Assembly (NCBI GenBank): GCA_045645485.1
Contig: JAZRIX010000062.1
Location: 1-64,000, forward strand
Length of the DNA: 64,000 nucleotides
Source: SIG440 sp045645485
GTDB lineage: Bacteria; Bacillota; Clostridia; Monoglobales; Monoglobaceae
Reading direction: 5' to 3'
The notes under the pieces were generated by a model that had not been told where the DNA came from, did not search any database, and saw only the letters and a list, made by a program, of their open reading frames with translations. Positions 1 to 8,289 of the stretch are shown one piece after another (position 1 is the first letter of the stretch; each line of letters opens with the position of its first letter). The position numbers were made by a program, and so were the translations under genes.

Positions 1-106
1 CCTGGCGACTTATTCTATAGTACTTTGAAGCTTCTGTTACACCTACTTTGTAACTTTTTTTAACTACACGTTGACGAAAGTGGGCATTTGATGTTAAAAT
101 ATTCAT
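1..106 (-). CDS. Transposase, N-terminal part (runs off left edge)
   Basis: Thirty-five codons are visible from an ATG at 106 to the edge with no stop; the protein begins MNILTSNAHFRQRVVKKSY and continues KVGVTEASKYYRISRQ. The pattern (FRQRVVK, then GVTEASKYYRISRQ) is the N-terminal helix-turn-helix of IS3/IS481-like DDE transposases, in which GVT..AS..Y.ISR is typical of the recognition helix. A GGAG ribosome site lies 9 bases upstream. The catalytic DDE domain would be outside the window, so the IS family cannot be fixed and it is not known whether the gene is intact. Confidence 0.7.
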   Translation of the reverse strand, partial: MNILTSNAHFRQRVVKKSYKVGVTEASKYYRISRQ

Positions 107-178
107 GGAAAATGACTCCTTCTGATATATGTTTTTCTTGGACGTTAAACATTATATCATATTGGGAGTTCATTTTCC
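107..178 (-). promoter_or_regulatory. Inverted repeat covering the transposase ribosome site
   Basis: Positions 107-119 (ggaaaatgactcc) and 165-178 (ggagttcattttcc) are inverted copies differing by one inserted base. The proximal arm contains the transposase GGAG site and ends at its ATG. A TATAAT -10 hexamer (minus strand, 151-156) lies between the arms, although no good -35 accompanies it. A transcript entering from outside would fold and bury the ribosome site, while one started between the arms would not. This arrangement is known for IS elements that protect themselves from external activation; here it is inferred from pairing only. Confidence 0.5.
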
Positions 179-241
179 TTTTTATTTGTCACCCATCAAT
201 TGTATCACAACAAAATTAACAAAAACTAAAAAAGTTTTTCA

Positions 242-279
242 GCAATATGCCGCATACTATATTATATGCGGCATATTGC
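242..279 (-). terminator. Strong hairpin after the M18 peptidase gene
   Basis: Arms 242-256 and 265-279 pair perfectly over 15 bp with an 8-base loop. On the minus strand a T-rich run follows after a few bases. It lies just beyond the stop of the peptidase gene and probably ends that operon; it may also work in the other direction. Confidence 0.6.
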
Positions 280-290
280 AATTTTATTCA

Positions 291-1676
291 TCAACTGTTA
301 AAGAAGGCTTTATATCCCTTGTATGCCATATAAATATCAAACTTGCCCGCCACTTCATTGGGGGAATGCATTCCAAGCAAAGTAACACCGCAATCAATTG
401 TGTCTACATCAAGATTGGCAATAAACTGCGCAATTGTACCGCCTCCGCCTATGTCAGTCTTGCCAAGCTCGCCTGACTGCCACAAAACATCATTTTCTTC
501 AAAAATATTGCGAATTCTGGCTACAAACTCAGCACTTGCATCACTTGATCCGCTCTTTCCTCTTGCACCTGTGTACTTTGTAAGAAGCAGCCCTTCATTA
601 ATATAAGAACTGTTGTTGCGTTCAAAAACTTCAGGGAAATTGGGGTCAAAAGCCGCTCCCACATCAGCAGATAAGCAAGCGGAATTGGACAGACACTCCC
701 TGAGCAAAAGTTCGGTGTACTCACCTTCACACAAACCGCACACTTTTGCAAGAGCATTCTCAAAGTTGCGGGATTGCATTCCGGTGTTGCCCATACTCCC
801 TACTTCTTCCTTGTCTACAAGCAAACAAACAGCTGTTTTCAAAGGTTTGGCTGTGCACGCAATAGCACGCAAAGCGGTATATGCACAAACTCTGTCGTCA
901 TGACCGTAGCCCGCAATCATACTTCTGTCAAGTCCAAGGTCGCGTGCAGGAAAAGCGGGCACAAGTTCAAGCTCGCTGCTCATAAGATCAGCTTCGCAAA
1001 TATCATATTTTTCATTCAGAAGCTTCATAACCCCATACTTCACTTTTTCTTTTTCTGCATCACTGCAGCCAATATTACCTGTCAGAACATTAAGCTTTTC
1101 AGCTTCAAAGGCTTCTGAAAGCTTCTTTGTGCTATACTGTCCTGCAAGGTGTGGCAGAAGGTCTGTTATGCAAAAAATCGGATCATTTTCATTTTCACCA
1201 ATACAAACATCTATTGCTGTGCCGTCCTTTTTCACAATAACACCGTGAAGAGACAACGGAATATTATACCACTGATACTTTCTGATTCCCCCATAATAAT
1301 GAGTCTTCAAAAAAGCAAAGCCGTTATCTTCATAAAGAGGCTGTGGTTTCAGGTCAAGACGCGGAGAATCAATATGTGCACCAACAATATTTACACCCTT
1401 GGAAATACTTTCGCTTCCTATAACAAAAGCACAAAGTCCTTTGCCGCGATTTACACAGTACACTTTGTCTCCCGGTTCAAGCTTTTTCTTTCCGTCAAGC
1501 AGTTCAAAGCCGGCTTCTTCAAGAATATGAACACTTATATTGCAAAACTCTCGTTCAGTCTTTGCAATAGTAATTGCCTTTCTGTATTCCTCACAAAACT
1601 CATAGATTCTGGTCTTTTTATTTTCGTCTATATCCGAAAAACCGTTTTTTCTTTCATAAAGCAAATTATCAATCAT
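291..1676 (-). CDS. M18 family aminopeptidase
   Basis: Zinc aminopeptidase of the M18 (aspartyl aminopeptidase / LAP4) family, a cytosolic dodecameric enzyme removing N-terminal residues from peptides. Family motifs are visible in order: GAHIDSPRLDLKP near residue 100 (metal-binding His-Asp), GHDDRVCAYTAL near 260, DKEEVGSMGNTGMQS near 290 (catalytic and metal-binding Glu) and a late TDIGGGGT with LGMHSPNEV near the C-terminus carrying the last His ligand. The 461-residue length is normal. The ATG at 1676 has AAGGAGG ten bases upstream. It is the last gene before a strong hairpin and follows the transglycosylase gene by 18 bases. Confidence 0.92.
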   Translation of the reverse strand: MIDNLLYERKNGFSDIDENKKTRIYEFCEEYRKAITIAKTEREFCNISVHILEEAGFELLDGKKKLEPGDKVYCVNRGKGLCAFVIGSESISKGVNIVGAHIDSPRLDLKPQPLYEDNGFAFLKTHYYGGIRKYQWYNIPLSLHGVIVKKDGTAIDVCIGENENDPIFCITDLLPHLAGQYSTKKLSEAFEAEKLNVLTGNIGCSDAEKEKVKYGVMKLLNEKYDICEADLMSSELELVPAFPARDLGLDRSMIAGYGHDDRVCAYTALRAIACTAKPLKTAVCLLVDKEEVGSMGNTGMQSRNFENALAKVCGLCEGEYTELLLRECLSNSACLSADVGAAFDPNFPEVFERNNSSYINEGLLLTKYTGARGKSGSSDASAEFVARIRNIFEENDVLWQSGELGKTDIGGGGTIAQFIANLDVDTIDCGVTLLGMHSPNEVAGKFDIYMAYKGYKAFFNS

Positions 1677-1694
1677 AGTTCTATATCCTCCTTA

Positions 1695-2276
1695 TTAATT
1701 TTCATTAGTTTTGTATAATTTATTATACGCATCCAGAGTTTTTTGAACCCTTTCAACATAATTTCTTGTCTCCTCATACGGTATTTCAGAAAGCCCACCC
1801 TTTCCGTCTGACAAATTATCGTCTGCAAGCCATTTGTCAACATTTCCCGTACCGCCGTTATAAGCAGTAACTACAAGCTCCCTGTCTCCGTAAATCTGAT
1901 ATAACCGGCTGAGATAATAACAACCCAGCCTTATGTTCTTTTCAGGGTCATAAAGCTCCGAAGGTATTCTGTATCCAAAATTACCCTTGCGGTTGCATTC
2001 CTCCGCAGTTTTATCCATCAGCTGCATAAGCCCCTTTGCCCCCGCTGACGAATAAGCCTCGGGGTCAAAATTACTTTCCACCTTTATAACCGAATAGACA
2101 AAATACTTATCAAGATTATATTCCTGTGCATATTTCTCTACATATTCCTGAAATTTTACGGGATAAATCTGTCTCAGCATAGCCTCTTTTCCGCCGCCGA
2201 GAAAAAAATACAAAAAAAGTCCCGCAAACACCAGAAGAAGAAATGGCCTCAGACAGCCACGTTTCTTTTTCTTCAT
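1695..2276 (-). CDS. Membrane-anchored lytic transglycosylase (SLT domain)
   Basis: Cleaves peptidoglycan glycan strands. Residues 1-30 are a Lys/Arg-rich start followed by a hydrophobic segment, consistent with a signal anchor that places the enzyme outside the membrane. The SLT domain follows: VIKVESNFDP with the catalytic Glu near residue 65, AGAKGLMQLM near 80-90, and AYNGGTGNVDKW near 140. At 193 residues it is the minimal form without extra wall-binding domains, like the YjbJ-type enzymes of Firmicutes. It sits between coaE and the M18 gene with gaps near 20 bases and is likely cotranscribed. Confidence 0.9.
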   Translation of the reverse strand: MKKKKRGCLRPFLLLVFAGLFLYFFLGGGKEAMLRQIYPVKFQEYVEKYAQEYNLDKYFVYSVIKVESNFDPEAYSSAGAKGLMQLMDKTAEECNRKGNFGYRIPSELYDPEKNIRLGCYYLSRLYQIYGDRELVVTAYNGGTGNVDKWLADDNLSDGKGGLSEIPYEETRNYVERVQKTLDAYNKLYKTNEN

Positions 2277-2297
2277 TATTTCCTACCTCTGCCAAAT

Positions 2298-2885
2298 CTA
2301 TTTTTTTGATACTTCCTGAATAATTTTTTCAGCAAAAACCTTCAGTTGTTCAACATCTCCGTTATTTTCGAAACAAAAATCAGCAAGTCTTCTGTATTCC
2401 TCATCCGTCAGTTGTTTTGACATTCTGGCTTCTGCCGCATCACGCTTGATACCGTCCCGTTTCATTATCCGACTCAGCCGTATTTCTTTATCTGCCGTAA
2501 CAGCAACGGTAATATCACATTTTATGGGAAAGTCACACTGAAACAGCAACGGAACATCCAACACAACAATATCATTTTCTGTTTCTTCAATCATTCTGTG
2601 CATCTGAGCAAAAATATACTTGTGAGTAATATTATTCAGGCACTGAAGCTTTTCAGCATCGCCAAAAACAATCTGACCCATAGATTTGCGGTTCAGACTG
2701 CCGTCATCCAGAAGAACATCTGCACCAAAAGCCTGTGCAATTTCATCAAGAGCGGGCTGACCCTTTTCCACAACCTGTCTTGCAATTTTGTCACAGTCAA
2801 TTACAAAAGCTCCGTATTTTTTCAATTCGGCGCACACAGCACTTTTCCCTGCACCTGTACCGCCTGTAATACCAATAATTTTCAT
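2298..2885 (-). CDS. coaE: Dephospho-CoA kinase
   Basis: Catalyses the last step of coenzyme A synthesis, ATP-dependent phosphorylation of the 3'-OH of dephospho-CoA. The start is MKIIGITGGTGAGKS with a P-loop, followed by VIDCDKIARQVVEKGQPAL (substrate region) and the LID-like segment with RDGIKRDAAEARMSKQ. The ATG at 2885 is chosen over an upstream in-frame TTG at 2897 because the family begins directly with the P-loop strand. It follows polA by 19 bases, a gene order common in Firmicutes (polA-coaE). Confidence 0.93.
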   Translation of the reverse strand: MKIIGITGGTGAGKSAVCAELKKYGAFVIDCDKIARQVVEKGQPALDEIAQAFGADVLLDDGSLNRKSMGQIVFGDAEKLQCLNNITHKYIFAQMHRMIEETENDIVVLDVPLLFQCDFPIKCDITVAVTADKEIRLSRIMKRDGIKRDAAEARMSKQLTDEEYRRLADFCFENNGDVEQLKVFAEKIIQEVSKK

Positions 2886-2904
2886 TTTTTTATCCAATCA
2901 GAAT

Positions 2905-5529
2905 TTATTTTGTTTCATACCACGTTTTTCCAATATTTCCTTCAACCTTCAAAGGCACAGACAGCACAACCGCCTTTTCCATTTCTTCCGTAAGAAGCTT
3001 TTGTACCTTTTCACATTCCTCGGGAACAGCTTCAACAATAAGCTCGTCGTGAACCTGAAGAACAAGCTTCGAACGCATCCCCTCGTCCATCAAGCGCCTG
3101 AACACATTTACCATAGCAATTTTTATAATATCCGCGGCAGACCCCTGAATAGGTGCATTCATAGCAACTCTCTCTCCGAAGGCCTGCGTGATTCTGTTTG
3201 CCGCCCGAAGTTCAGGAAGGTATCTTCTTCTGTTCAGAATGGTGGAGACAAAACCTTTTGTTTTTCCGTTTTCTACAGTTTTCTCCATATACTCCTTTAC
3301 CTTGGGATATGCAGACAGATAATCCTCGATATATTTTTTTGCTTCCTTCATTGAAATTTTCAAATCCTGAGCAAGGGAGAATTCCCCTATTCCGTAGACA
3401 ATACCAAAGTTTACAGCCTTTGCGCGGAATCTCATTTCTGAAGTAACTTCATCCATCGGAACCCCGAACACCTGAGAAGCTGTCTGGGTATGAATATCCA
3501 CTTCGTTCAGGAACGCCGCCTTCATATTCTCGTCATCTGCAATATGTGCAAGAACACGTAGTTCAATCTGGGAATAATCCGCATCAACCAGAATATTTTC
3601 ACCTTCTGCCACAAACATTTTTCTCATTTGCCTTCCACGCTCAGTGCGGATTGGAATATTCTGAAGGTTTGGTTCAGTACTGCTTATTCTCCCCGTTGCA
3701 GTAACAGTCTGGTTGAAGTTTGAATGAATTCTTCCCGTATTGCTGTCTATTACCGGAATAAGACCGTCTACATAAGTGGACTGCAGTTTTGCCAATGCTC
3801 GGTATTCAAGAATACATTCAATTATCGGATACTCGCCCTCAAGCTTTTTCAAAACCTCGGCATTGGTGGAATAACCTGTTTTTGTCTTCTTTCCGTGAGG
3901 AAGCTTCAGTCCGTCAAAAAGGATTTCTCCCAACTGCTTGGGGGAGTTTATATTGAACTCCTTGCCTGCATAGTCATATATCTGCTTTTCCAGTTGACTG
4001 ATACTTTGTCTGAGCTGGTCACCAAAGTCAACAAGAGCATTCCTGTCAACATACACACCAATATACTGCATATCCGCGAGTACTTCAACAAGGGGAAGCT
4101 CAACCTCATAAAACAACTTGTGCTGATCATTCTTTTCCAGCTCATCAGCAAACTTTTTCCACAGTCTGTATAGCACAAAAAGCTCCGCCGCCATACGGTC
4201 TGTGTTTTTGTCCGATTCATCGTCAAAGCCCATTGAAAGCTGACCGTTTTCTTCTACATTGCATGAGCCTTCAAGAGTCATTCCGAAAAACTCCAAAGCC
4301 ATATCTTCAATCTTATACGAATTTCTTGCCGGATTGAGTATATATGCCGCAATGGCAATATCAAAAGCAAGCTCTCTGTACTCAATGTTTATGCTTTTCA
4401 GATATAAAATATCCTCTTTTACATTAAAACCGATTTTTCTGCATTTTTCACTTTCAAAAAATGCCTTCAATGCATCCCCGTCAGGAGCATTCACAAAGAA
4501 ACTGTTTTCACCGTCAACACTAACCCCCAGACCGCCGTCATAAAAACGGTAAACCACAGGGCCGTCATATTCTGCCAGTTCAAAAAGCTTTGATGAATCT
4601 TTCTCTTTACATTCACCTTCAAAGGAAAGTACCTCTTGCTTAGGAGCCGCAGAAAGTTCCAGCTTCGAAAGAAACGACCTGAAATTCAGTCTGACAAACA
4701 ATTCAGCCAGTGCCTCTTTGTCATATTCCTTCATAGCACAGGCTTCAATATCAAAATCAAGAGGAACCTTTCTGTCAATTTCAGAAAGCTTTCTGCTGAG
4801 AAATGCATCCTCTTTGCCATCCTCAAGCTTTTTCTTCACCGATGGAGAAGCTTCTATTCCGTCAAGGTCTTCATATATGTTTTCAATACTTTTATACTTT
4901 TCAATAAGAGAAAGTGCTGTTTTTTCACCAATTCCCTTCACCCCGGGAATGTTATCGGAGGTATCCCCCATAAGTGCTTTGACATCTATAAATTCAGAAG
5001 GGGTGACCCTGTATTTTTCCAGAACTTCATCTGCGCCGTAAACAGTAGTTGTTGTGTTACCCATCTTTGTGATTACAAGCTTTATCTTTACAAGCTCTGA
5101 CGCAAGCTGAAGGTCATCCTTATCACCTGTAAGAATGGAACACTCAACTCCCGAATTTTCACAAGCTGATGCAACAGTTCCGATAATATCATCAGCCTCG
5201 TAGCCGGGTTTTTCAAGGCAAACACAATTCATTGCCCCCAGAACCTGCTTCATAAGCGGAAGCTGAACAAGAAAATCCTCAGGTGCGGGCTTTCTTTGTG
5301 CTTTATACAAATCATACATTTTGTGGCGGAAAGTTTTTTCCTTTACATCAAAGGCCACACAAAGATAGTCAGGCATATCATCCTCAAGATTCTTAAAGAG
5401 AATATTCAAAAAACCGTAAACTGCATTTGTGGGAGTTCCGTCAGGAGCATTAAGCATACGGATTCCGTAATATGCTCGATTCAAAATGCTGTTTCCGTCA
5501 ATAATAAGTAACTTTTTCACTGTAATCAC
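2905..5529 (-). CDS. polA: DNA polymerase I
   Basis: Replicative repair and Okazaki-fragment polymerase. The N-terminal 5'-3' exonuclease occupies about residues 1-290 (LLIIDGNSILNRAYYG, YEADDIIGT, LTGDKDDLQL, GDTSDNIPGVKGIGEKTA). The central 3'-5' exonuclease fold has lost its DxE motif (YRFYDGG where DTET is expected), so proofreading is probably absent, as in other Firmicute PolA proteins. The C-terminal polymerase has motif A DADYSQIELR, motif B RAKAVNFGIVYG and motif C QVHDELIVE. Length 874 is typical. The start is uncertain: GTG at 5529 (GAAAGG only 4 bases away) or GTG at 5520 (13 bases away). Confidence 0.95.
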   Translation of the reverse strand: MITVKKLLIIDGNSILNRAYYGIRMLNAPDGTPTNAVYGFLNILFKNLEDDMPDYLCVAFDVKEKTFRHKMYDLYKAQRKPAPEDFLVQLPLMKQVLGAMNCVCLEKPGYEADDIIGTVASACENSGVECSILTGDKDDLQLASELVKIKLVITKMGNTTTTVYGADEVLEKYRVTPSEFIDVKALMGDTSDNIPGVKGIGEKTALSLIEKYKSIENIYEDLDGIEASPSVKKKLEDGKEDAFLSRKLSEIDRKVPLDFDIEACAMKEYDKEALAELFVRLNFRSFLSKLELSAAPKQEVLSFEGECKEKDSSKLFELAEYDGPVVYRFYDGGLGVSVDGENSFFVNAPDGDALKAFFESEKCRKIGFNVKEDILYLKSINIEYRELAFDIAIAAYILNPARNSYKIEDMALEFFGMTLEGSCNVEENGQLSMGFDDESDKNTDRMAAELFVLYRLWKKFADELEKNDQHKLFYEVELPLVEVLADMQYIGVYVDRNALVDFGDQLRQSISQLEKQIYDYAGKEFNINSPKQLGEILFDGLKLPHGKKTKTGYSTNAEVLKKLEGEYPIIECILEYRALAKLQSTYVDGLIPVIDSNTGRIHSNFNQTVTATGRISSTEPNLQNIPIRTERGRQMRKMFVAEGENILVDADYSQIELRVLAHIADDENMKAAFLNEVDIHTQTASQVFGVPMDEVTSEMRFRAKAVNFGIVYGIGEFSLAQDLKISMKEAKKYIEDYLSAYPKVKEYMEKTVENGKTKGFVSTILNRRRYLPELRAANRITQAFGERVAMNAPIQGSAADIIKIAMVNVFRRLMDEGMRSKLVLQVHDELIVEAVPEECEKVQKLLTEEMEKAVVLSVPLKVEGNIGKTWYETK

Positions 5530-5543
5530 ATTGCCTTTCGGTC

Positions 5544-5633
5544 GCAGAAAATTTACATTCCTTAATTCTTTCTCAAAACCATTATGTAATGTGCCGCAGA
5601 ATTCCTCCTATATCCTTTCAGCAGAAAATTTAC
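5544..5633 (-). repeat. Duplicated 13-bp motif in the polA leader
   Basis: The plus-strand motif gcagaaaatttac occurs at 5544-5556 and again at 5621-5633, each preceded on the plus strand by cctttc (GAAAGG on the minus strand). Between them, on the minus strand, lies a strong AGGAGG (near 5603-5608) with no ATG reading frame of useful length behind it. This looks like a small local duplication of the translation-start region of polA. Confidence 0.4.
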
Positions 5634-5647
5634 TGCAAACACAAAAC

Positions 5648-5674
5648 GTCAACACCGCGAAATGCGGTGTTGAC
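5648..5674 (-). terminator. Terminator of the scp-gerW operon
   Basis: Arms 5648-5658 (gtcaacaccgc) and 5664-5674 pair over 11 bp with a 5-base loop; a GTTTTG stretch follows on the minus strand. It stands 12 bases past the gerW stop. Confidence 0.7.
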
Positions 5675-5686
5675 AGATTTTCAGGT

Positions 5687-6163
5687 TTAGTCTTCAACTG
5701 TTGCATCAATATCATCAGAAGAAATTTCTGACGCTACAGTGTCTTCAGCAGCTTTTTCTTCTTTCTTTTTTGAAAAAGATTTTTTGAGACTTTCGGTGCC
5801 TTCAACAAGCTTGTCGATTGCAACAGGAACCATATCAATGATTCTGTCATAAACAGAAGTGTTTGAGCTAACAGGCAAAAGTCTTACCTGACCCTTTCCT
5901 ACAATCATAAACGCAACAGGCGTAATGGAAACACCGCCGCCGGCACCGCCGCCAAAGGGTGCCTGCTTTTCAGCCGGAGTCTCACAGGCTGAATGATCAG
6001 TACCTCCGACACCAAAACCCAGACCTACCTTGGAAATGGGAATAATAACTGTACCGTCGGGAGTTTCAACGGGGTCACCCACTATTGTATTAACGTCAAT
6101 CATGTCTCTGATGCTTTGCATCGCTGTGTACATCAATCCTTGAACCGGATGCTGTTCTGCCAT
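5687..6163 (-). CDS. GerW / YtfJ family sporulation protein
   Basis: Member of the GerW (YtfJ) family, needed for normal spore germination in Bacillus and conserved in spore-forming Clostridia. The visible family core is MQSIRDMIDVNTIVGDP at the N-terminus, then VIIPISKVGLGFGVGG, a glycine-rich FGGGAGGGVSITP stretch and the strand AFMIVGKGQVRLLPV. The C-terminal tail is rich in Lys and Glu. The start is taken at 6163 because AAAGGAG stands 9 bases ahead of it, while an ATG at 6172 touches the ribosome site. Last gene of the M50-scpA-scpB-DUF2953-gerW operon. Confidence 0.88.
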   Translation of the reverse strand: MAEQHPVQGLMYTAMQSIRDMIDVNTIVGDPVETPDGTVIIPISKVGLGFGVGGTDHSACETPAEKQAPFGGGAGGGVSITPVAFMIVGKGQVRLLPVSSNTSVYDRIIDMVPVAIDKLVEGTESLKKSFSKKKEEKAAEDTVASEISSDDIDATVED

Positions 6164-6225
6164 TTTATACATCTCCTTTTGTATTTAAAATATCTGAAGG
6201 CAAAAGCCGTTCAAAATTATAATTT

Positions 6226-6825
6226 TCATTTTTTCGAAGCCTTTATTTTGGCTAATTTTATTATACATCCTATAATATGCACAATGCGAATTTTAATTAT
6301 TCCTTGAGCTTCTATTTTGAATTTTTTTTCGTTATAATCGGGCAACAACTCAACTGTCGGAAACTTTACATTTACGAATTTGCACAAATATCCGTAAACA
6401 TTTCCTACCAAAGCCCATGCCGCACCGTAAGCCATACCGGTTGTTGCGGCATCACCTGTTCCAAAGGCTGAACGGATATATATATCCGAAAACTCAACCC
6501 TTGACCCTGCATACCGAAGAATCTCATCAATCAAACCCTTGACTTCATCGTATTGCTTTTTCAGCCGTTTAATCTTAGCAAAAAAGCCTTCTACATTTTT
6601 TTCTTCAGATTTTGGCTTCTTGTCATTCGTTTTTTGTTTTTTCTTTTTTCCGAAGCGGCTGATAAATTTCTCGTCCAGAGTTATCCTGAACAAAAAGCTT
6701 TTCAGAACCGCAGAAACCTTGCCATCCCTATAGCTTATAATCACAGACAGCCTTGAGCAAAGAAGCATCGTCATCAAGGCCGAAAAAAGAAAAACTGCAA
6801 TTATGAAAACCCATAACCAAATCAT
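6226..6825 (-). CDS. DUF2953 membrane protein
   Basis: Contains one N-terminal membrane segment (residues 1-24, MIWLWVFIIAVFLFSALM) followed by a Lys-rich cytosolic part and a conserved domain around FSDIYIRSAFGTGDAATTGMAYG and LLPDYNEKKF. This matches DUF2953 (YtfI of Bacillus), regularly encoded beside gerW/ytfJ. No biochemical role is known. The gene overlaps the end of scpB by 4 bases (stop-start overlap), so translation is likely coupled, and it precedes gerW by 62 bases. Confidence 0.8.
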   Translation of the reverse strand: MIWLWVFIIAVFLFSALMTMLLCSRLSVIISYRDGKVSAVLKSFLFRITLDEKFISRFGKKKKQKTNDKKPKSEEKNVEGFFAKIKRLKKQYDEVKGLIDEILRYAGSRVEFSDIYIRSAFGTGDAATTGMAYGAAWALVGNVYGYLCKFVNVKFPTVELLPDYNEKKFKIEAQGIIKIRIVHIIGCIIKLAKIKASKK

Positions 6826-7475
6826 TTAACCACCGACTCTGATTCAACTAACGGTTCAATATTTTCACCGACATCTGATGAGTTGCCTACCATATTGCCG
6901 TCAACTGCATTTTCTCCTGTTTCATTACTTTCAATACTGTTTTGCAGAGCAATTTCATCGGCACTGCGTTCTTCAAAATCAGGAAGCTCTGCAATACTCT
7001 CTATTCCAAAGCTTCTCAGGAATTCTTCTGTTGTTCCAAAAAGCATGGGGCGACCCGGAGTATCAAGTCTTCCTACCTCTTCAATAAAATTCTTTTCTAG
7101 AAGCTTGTTCACCAGAGTATCACAGGACACACCTCTAATCTGTTCAATAACAGCACGGGTTACCGGTTGCTTGTAAGCAACAATGGCAAGCACCTCCATT
7201 GCCGCATTTGAAAGGCTCTGACTCCTTCTGGGCTCTACCAGCTTTGAAACAAAATCCTGATATTCGCGTCTTGTGCACATCTGAAAAGAATCTTCAAGAC
7301 GTATAATCTGAATTCCCCGTTTCTCACGGTCATATTTATCCGCAAGAGCCGTAACAATAGCTCTGGTACTCTTTGTATCAATATCAAGTATATCAGAAAG
7401 TTTTTCCGCATCTACAGCATCTCCTGCCGCAAACAGAACACTTTCGATTATAGCTTCAGCTTGTTTAAGTTCCAT
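6822..7475 (-). CDS. scpB: Segregation and condensation protein B
   Basis: Winged-helix subunit of the SMC-ScpA-ScpB condensin that organises and segregates the chromosome. Two winged-helix units are visible: residues 1-75 (IESVLFAAGDAVDAEKLSDIL, RGIQIIRLEDSFQMCTR) and 80-165 (LSNAAMEVLAIVAYKQPVTR, LLEKNFIEEVGRLDTPGRPMLFGTTEEFLRSF in overlapping pieces). The acidic tail after about residue 175 is variable in the family. It follows scpA by 31 bases and overlaps the DUF2953 gene. Confidence 0.95.
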   Translation of the reverse strand: MELKQAEAIIESVLFAAGDAVDAEKLSDILDIDTKSTRAIVTALADKYDREKRGIQIIRLEDSFQMCTRREYQDFVSKLVEPRRSQSLSNAAMEVLAIVAYKQPVTRAVIEQIRGVSCDTLVNKLLEKNFIEEVGRLDTPGRPMLFGTTEEFLRSFGIESIAELPDFEERSADEIALQNSIESNETGENAVDGNMVGNSSDVGENIEPLVESESVVK

Positions 7476-7506
7476 ATTTCCCCCAACGTATAATACCGAA
7501 TCGGCA

Positions 7507-8265
7507 TCAATCTTCTATTTCTTCAAAGTTAAAATTATCATTATCCGAAATCTTCGTAACAGAATATTCGCCCCTTACATCCGTGTCTTCAACAAAAATC
7601 TTATTCAACTTTATCATCTCAAGAATTGCAAGGAAGGAGGCAACAGCCTCAGGCTTTGTTTTTGTATCCTTGAAAATATCCCTAAAAAGCATCCGTCCTT
7701 TTTTCATCAGACCGTTCCAGATTTTTCGCACTTTTTCTTTTATAGAAACCTTTTCATGTCCTACAATTCCTGAGAAAGACCTCTTGGGCGGCGGAAGCTT
7801 GCGTTCCAGCTTGATGCAGGACATTTTGTACGCATCAAGAAGGTTTTCAAGAGTCATCTTTGCATAATTCATTTCAGCAGGCGGTCTTTCAATGGCATCG
7901 GGAAGCTTGAAAAATAAACCTGCAGAAAAGTTCTCGTGTTCTCTAAAAAACTCTATACTTTCCTTGATTTGCTGATACTCAAGAAGACGTCTCACCAGCT
8001 CTGTTCTGGGATCCTCCTCATCTTCATCCTCATCTTTTGGCAAAAGCATTTTTGATTTAATCTGAAGAAGGGTAGCCGCCAACACCAAAAATTCACTTGA
8101 AACCTCAAGATCCATTTCCTCCATACTTCTCATAACCTCAAGATACTGATCCAATATGGTGGCAATGGGTATATCATAAATACTTACTTTATTCTTTTTT
8201 ATAAGCATAAGAAGAAGATCAAGAGGTCCTTCAAATGCGTCAAGCTTGAATGAAAGCTGTTCCAT
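7507..8265 (-). CDS. scpA: Segregation and condensation protein A
   Basis: Kleisin subunit that bridges the SMC heads in bacterial condensin. The N-terminus has the family signature KLDAFEGPLDLLLMLIKKNK followed by IYDIPIATILDQYLEVM; the acidic hinge DEDEDEEDPRTELVRRLLEYQ lies near residues 75-95; the C-terminal winged helix includes ASFLAILEMIKLNKI. Its 252 residues are normal. It lies 24 bases after the site-2 protease gene in the same operon, ahead of scpB. Confidence 0.95.
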   Translation of the reverse strand: MEQLSFKLDAFEGPLDLLLMLIKKNKVSIYDIPIATILDQYLEVMRSMEEMDLEVSSEFLVLAATLLQIKSKMLLPKDEDEDEEDPRTELVRRLLEYQQIKESIEFFREHENFSAGLFFKLPDAIERPPAEMNYAKMTLENLLDAYKMSCIKLERKLPPPKRSFSGIVGHEKVSIKEKVRKIWNGLMKKGRMLFRDIFKDTKTKPEAVASFLAILEMIKLNKIFVEDTDVRGEYSVTKISDNDNFNFEEIED

Positions 8266-8289
8266 ACAATCGTTTCCTGTCCGTTTATT

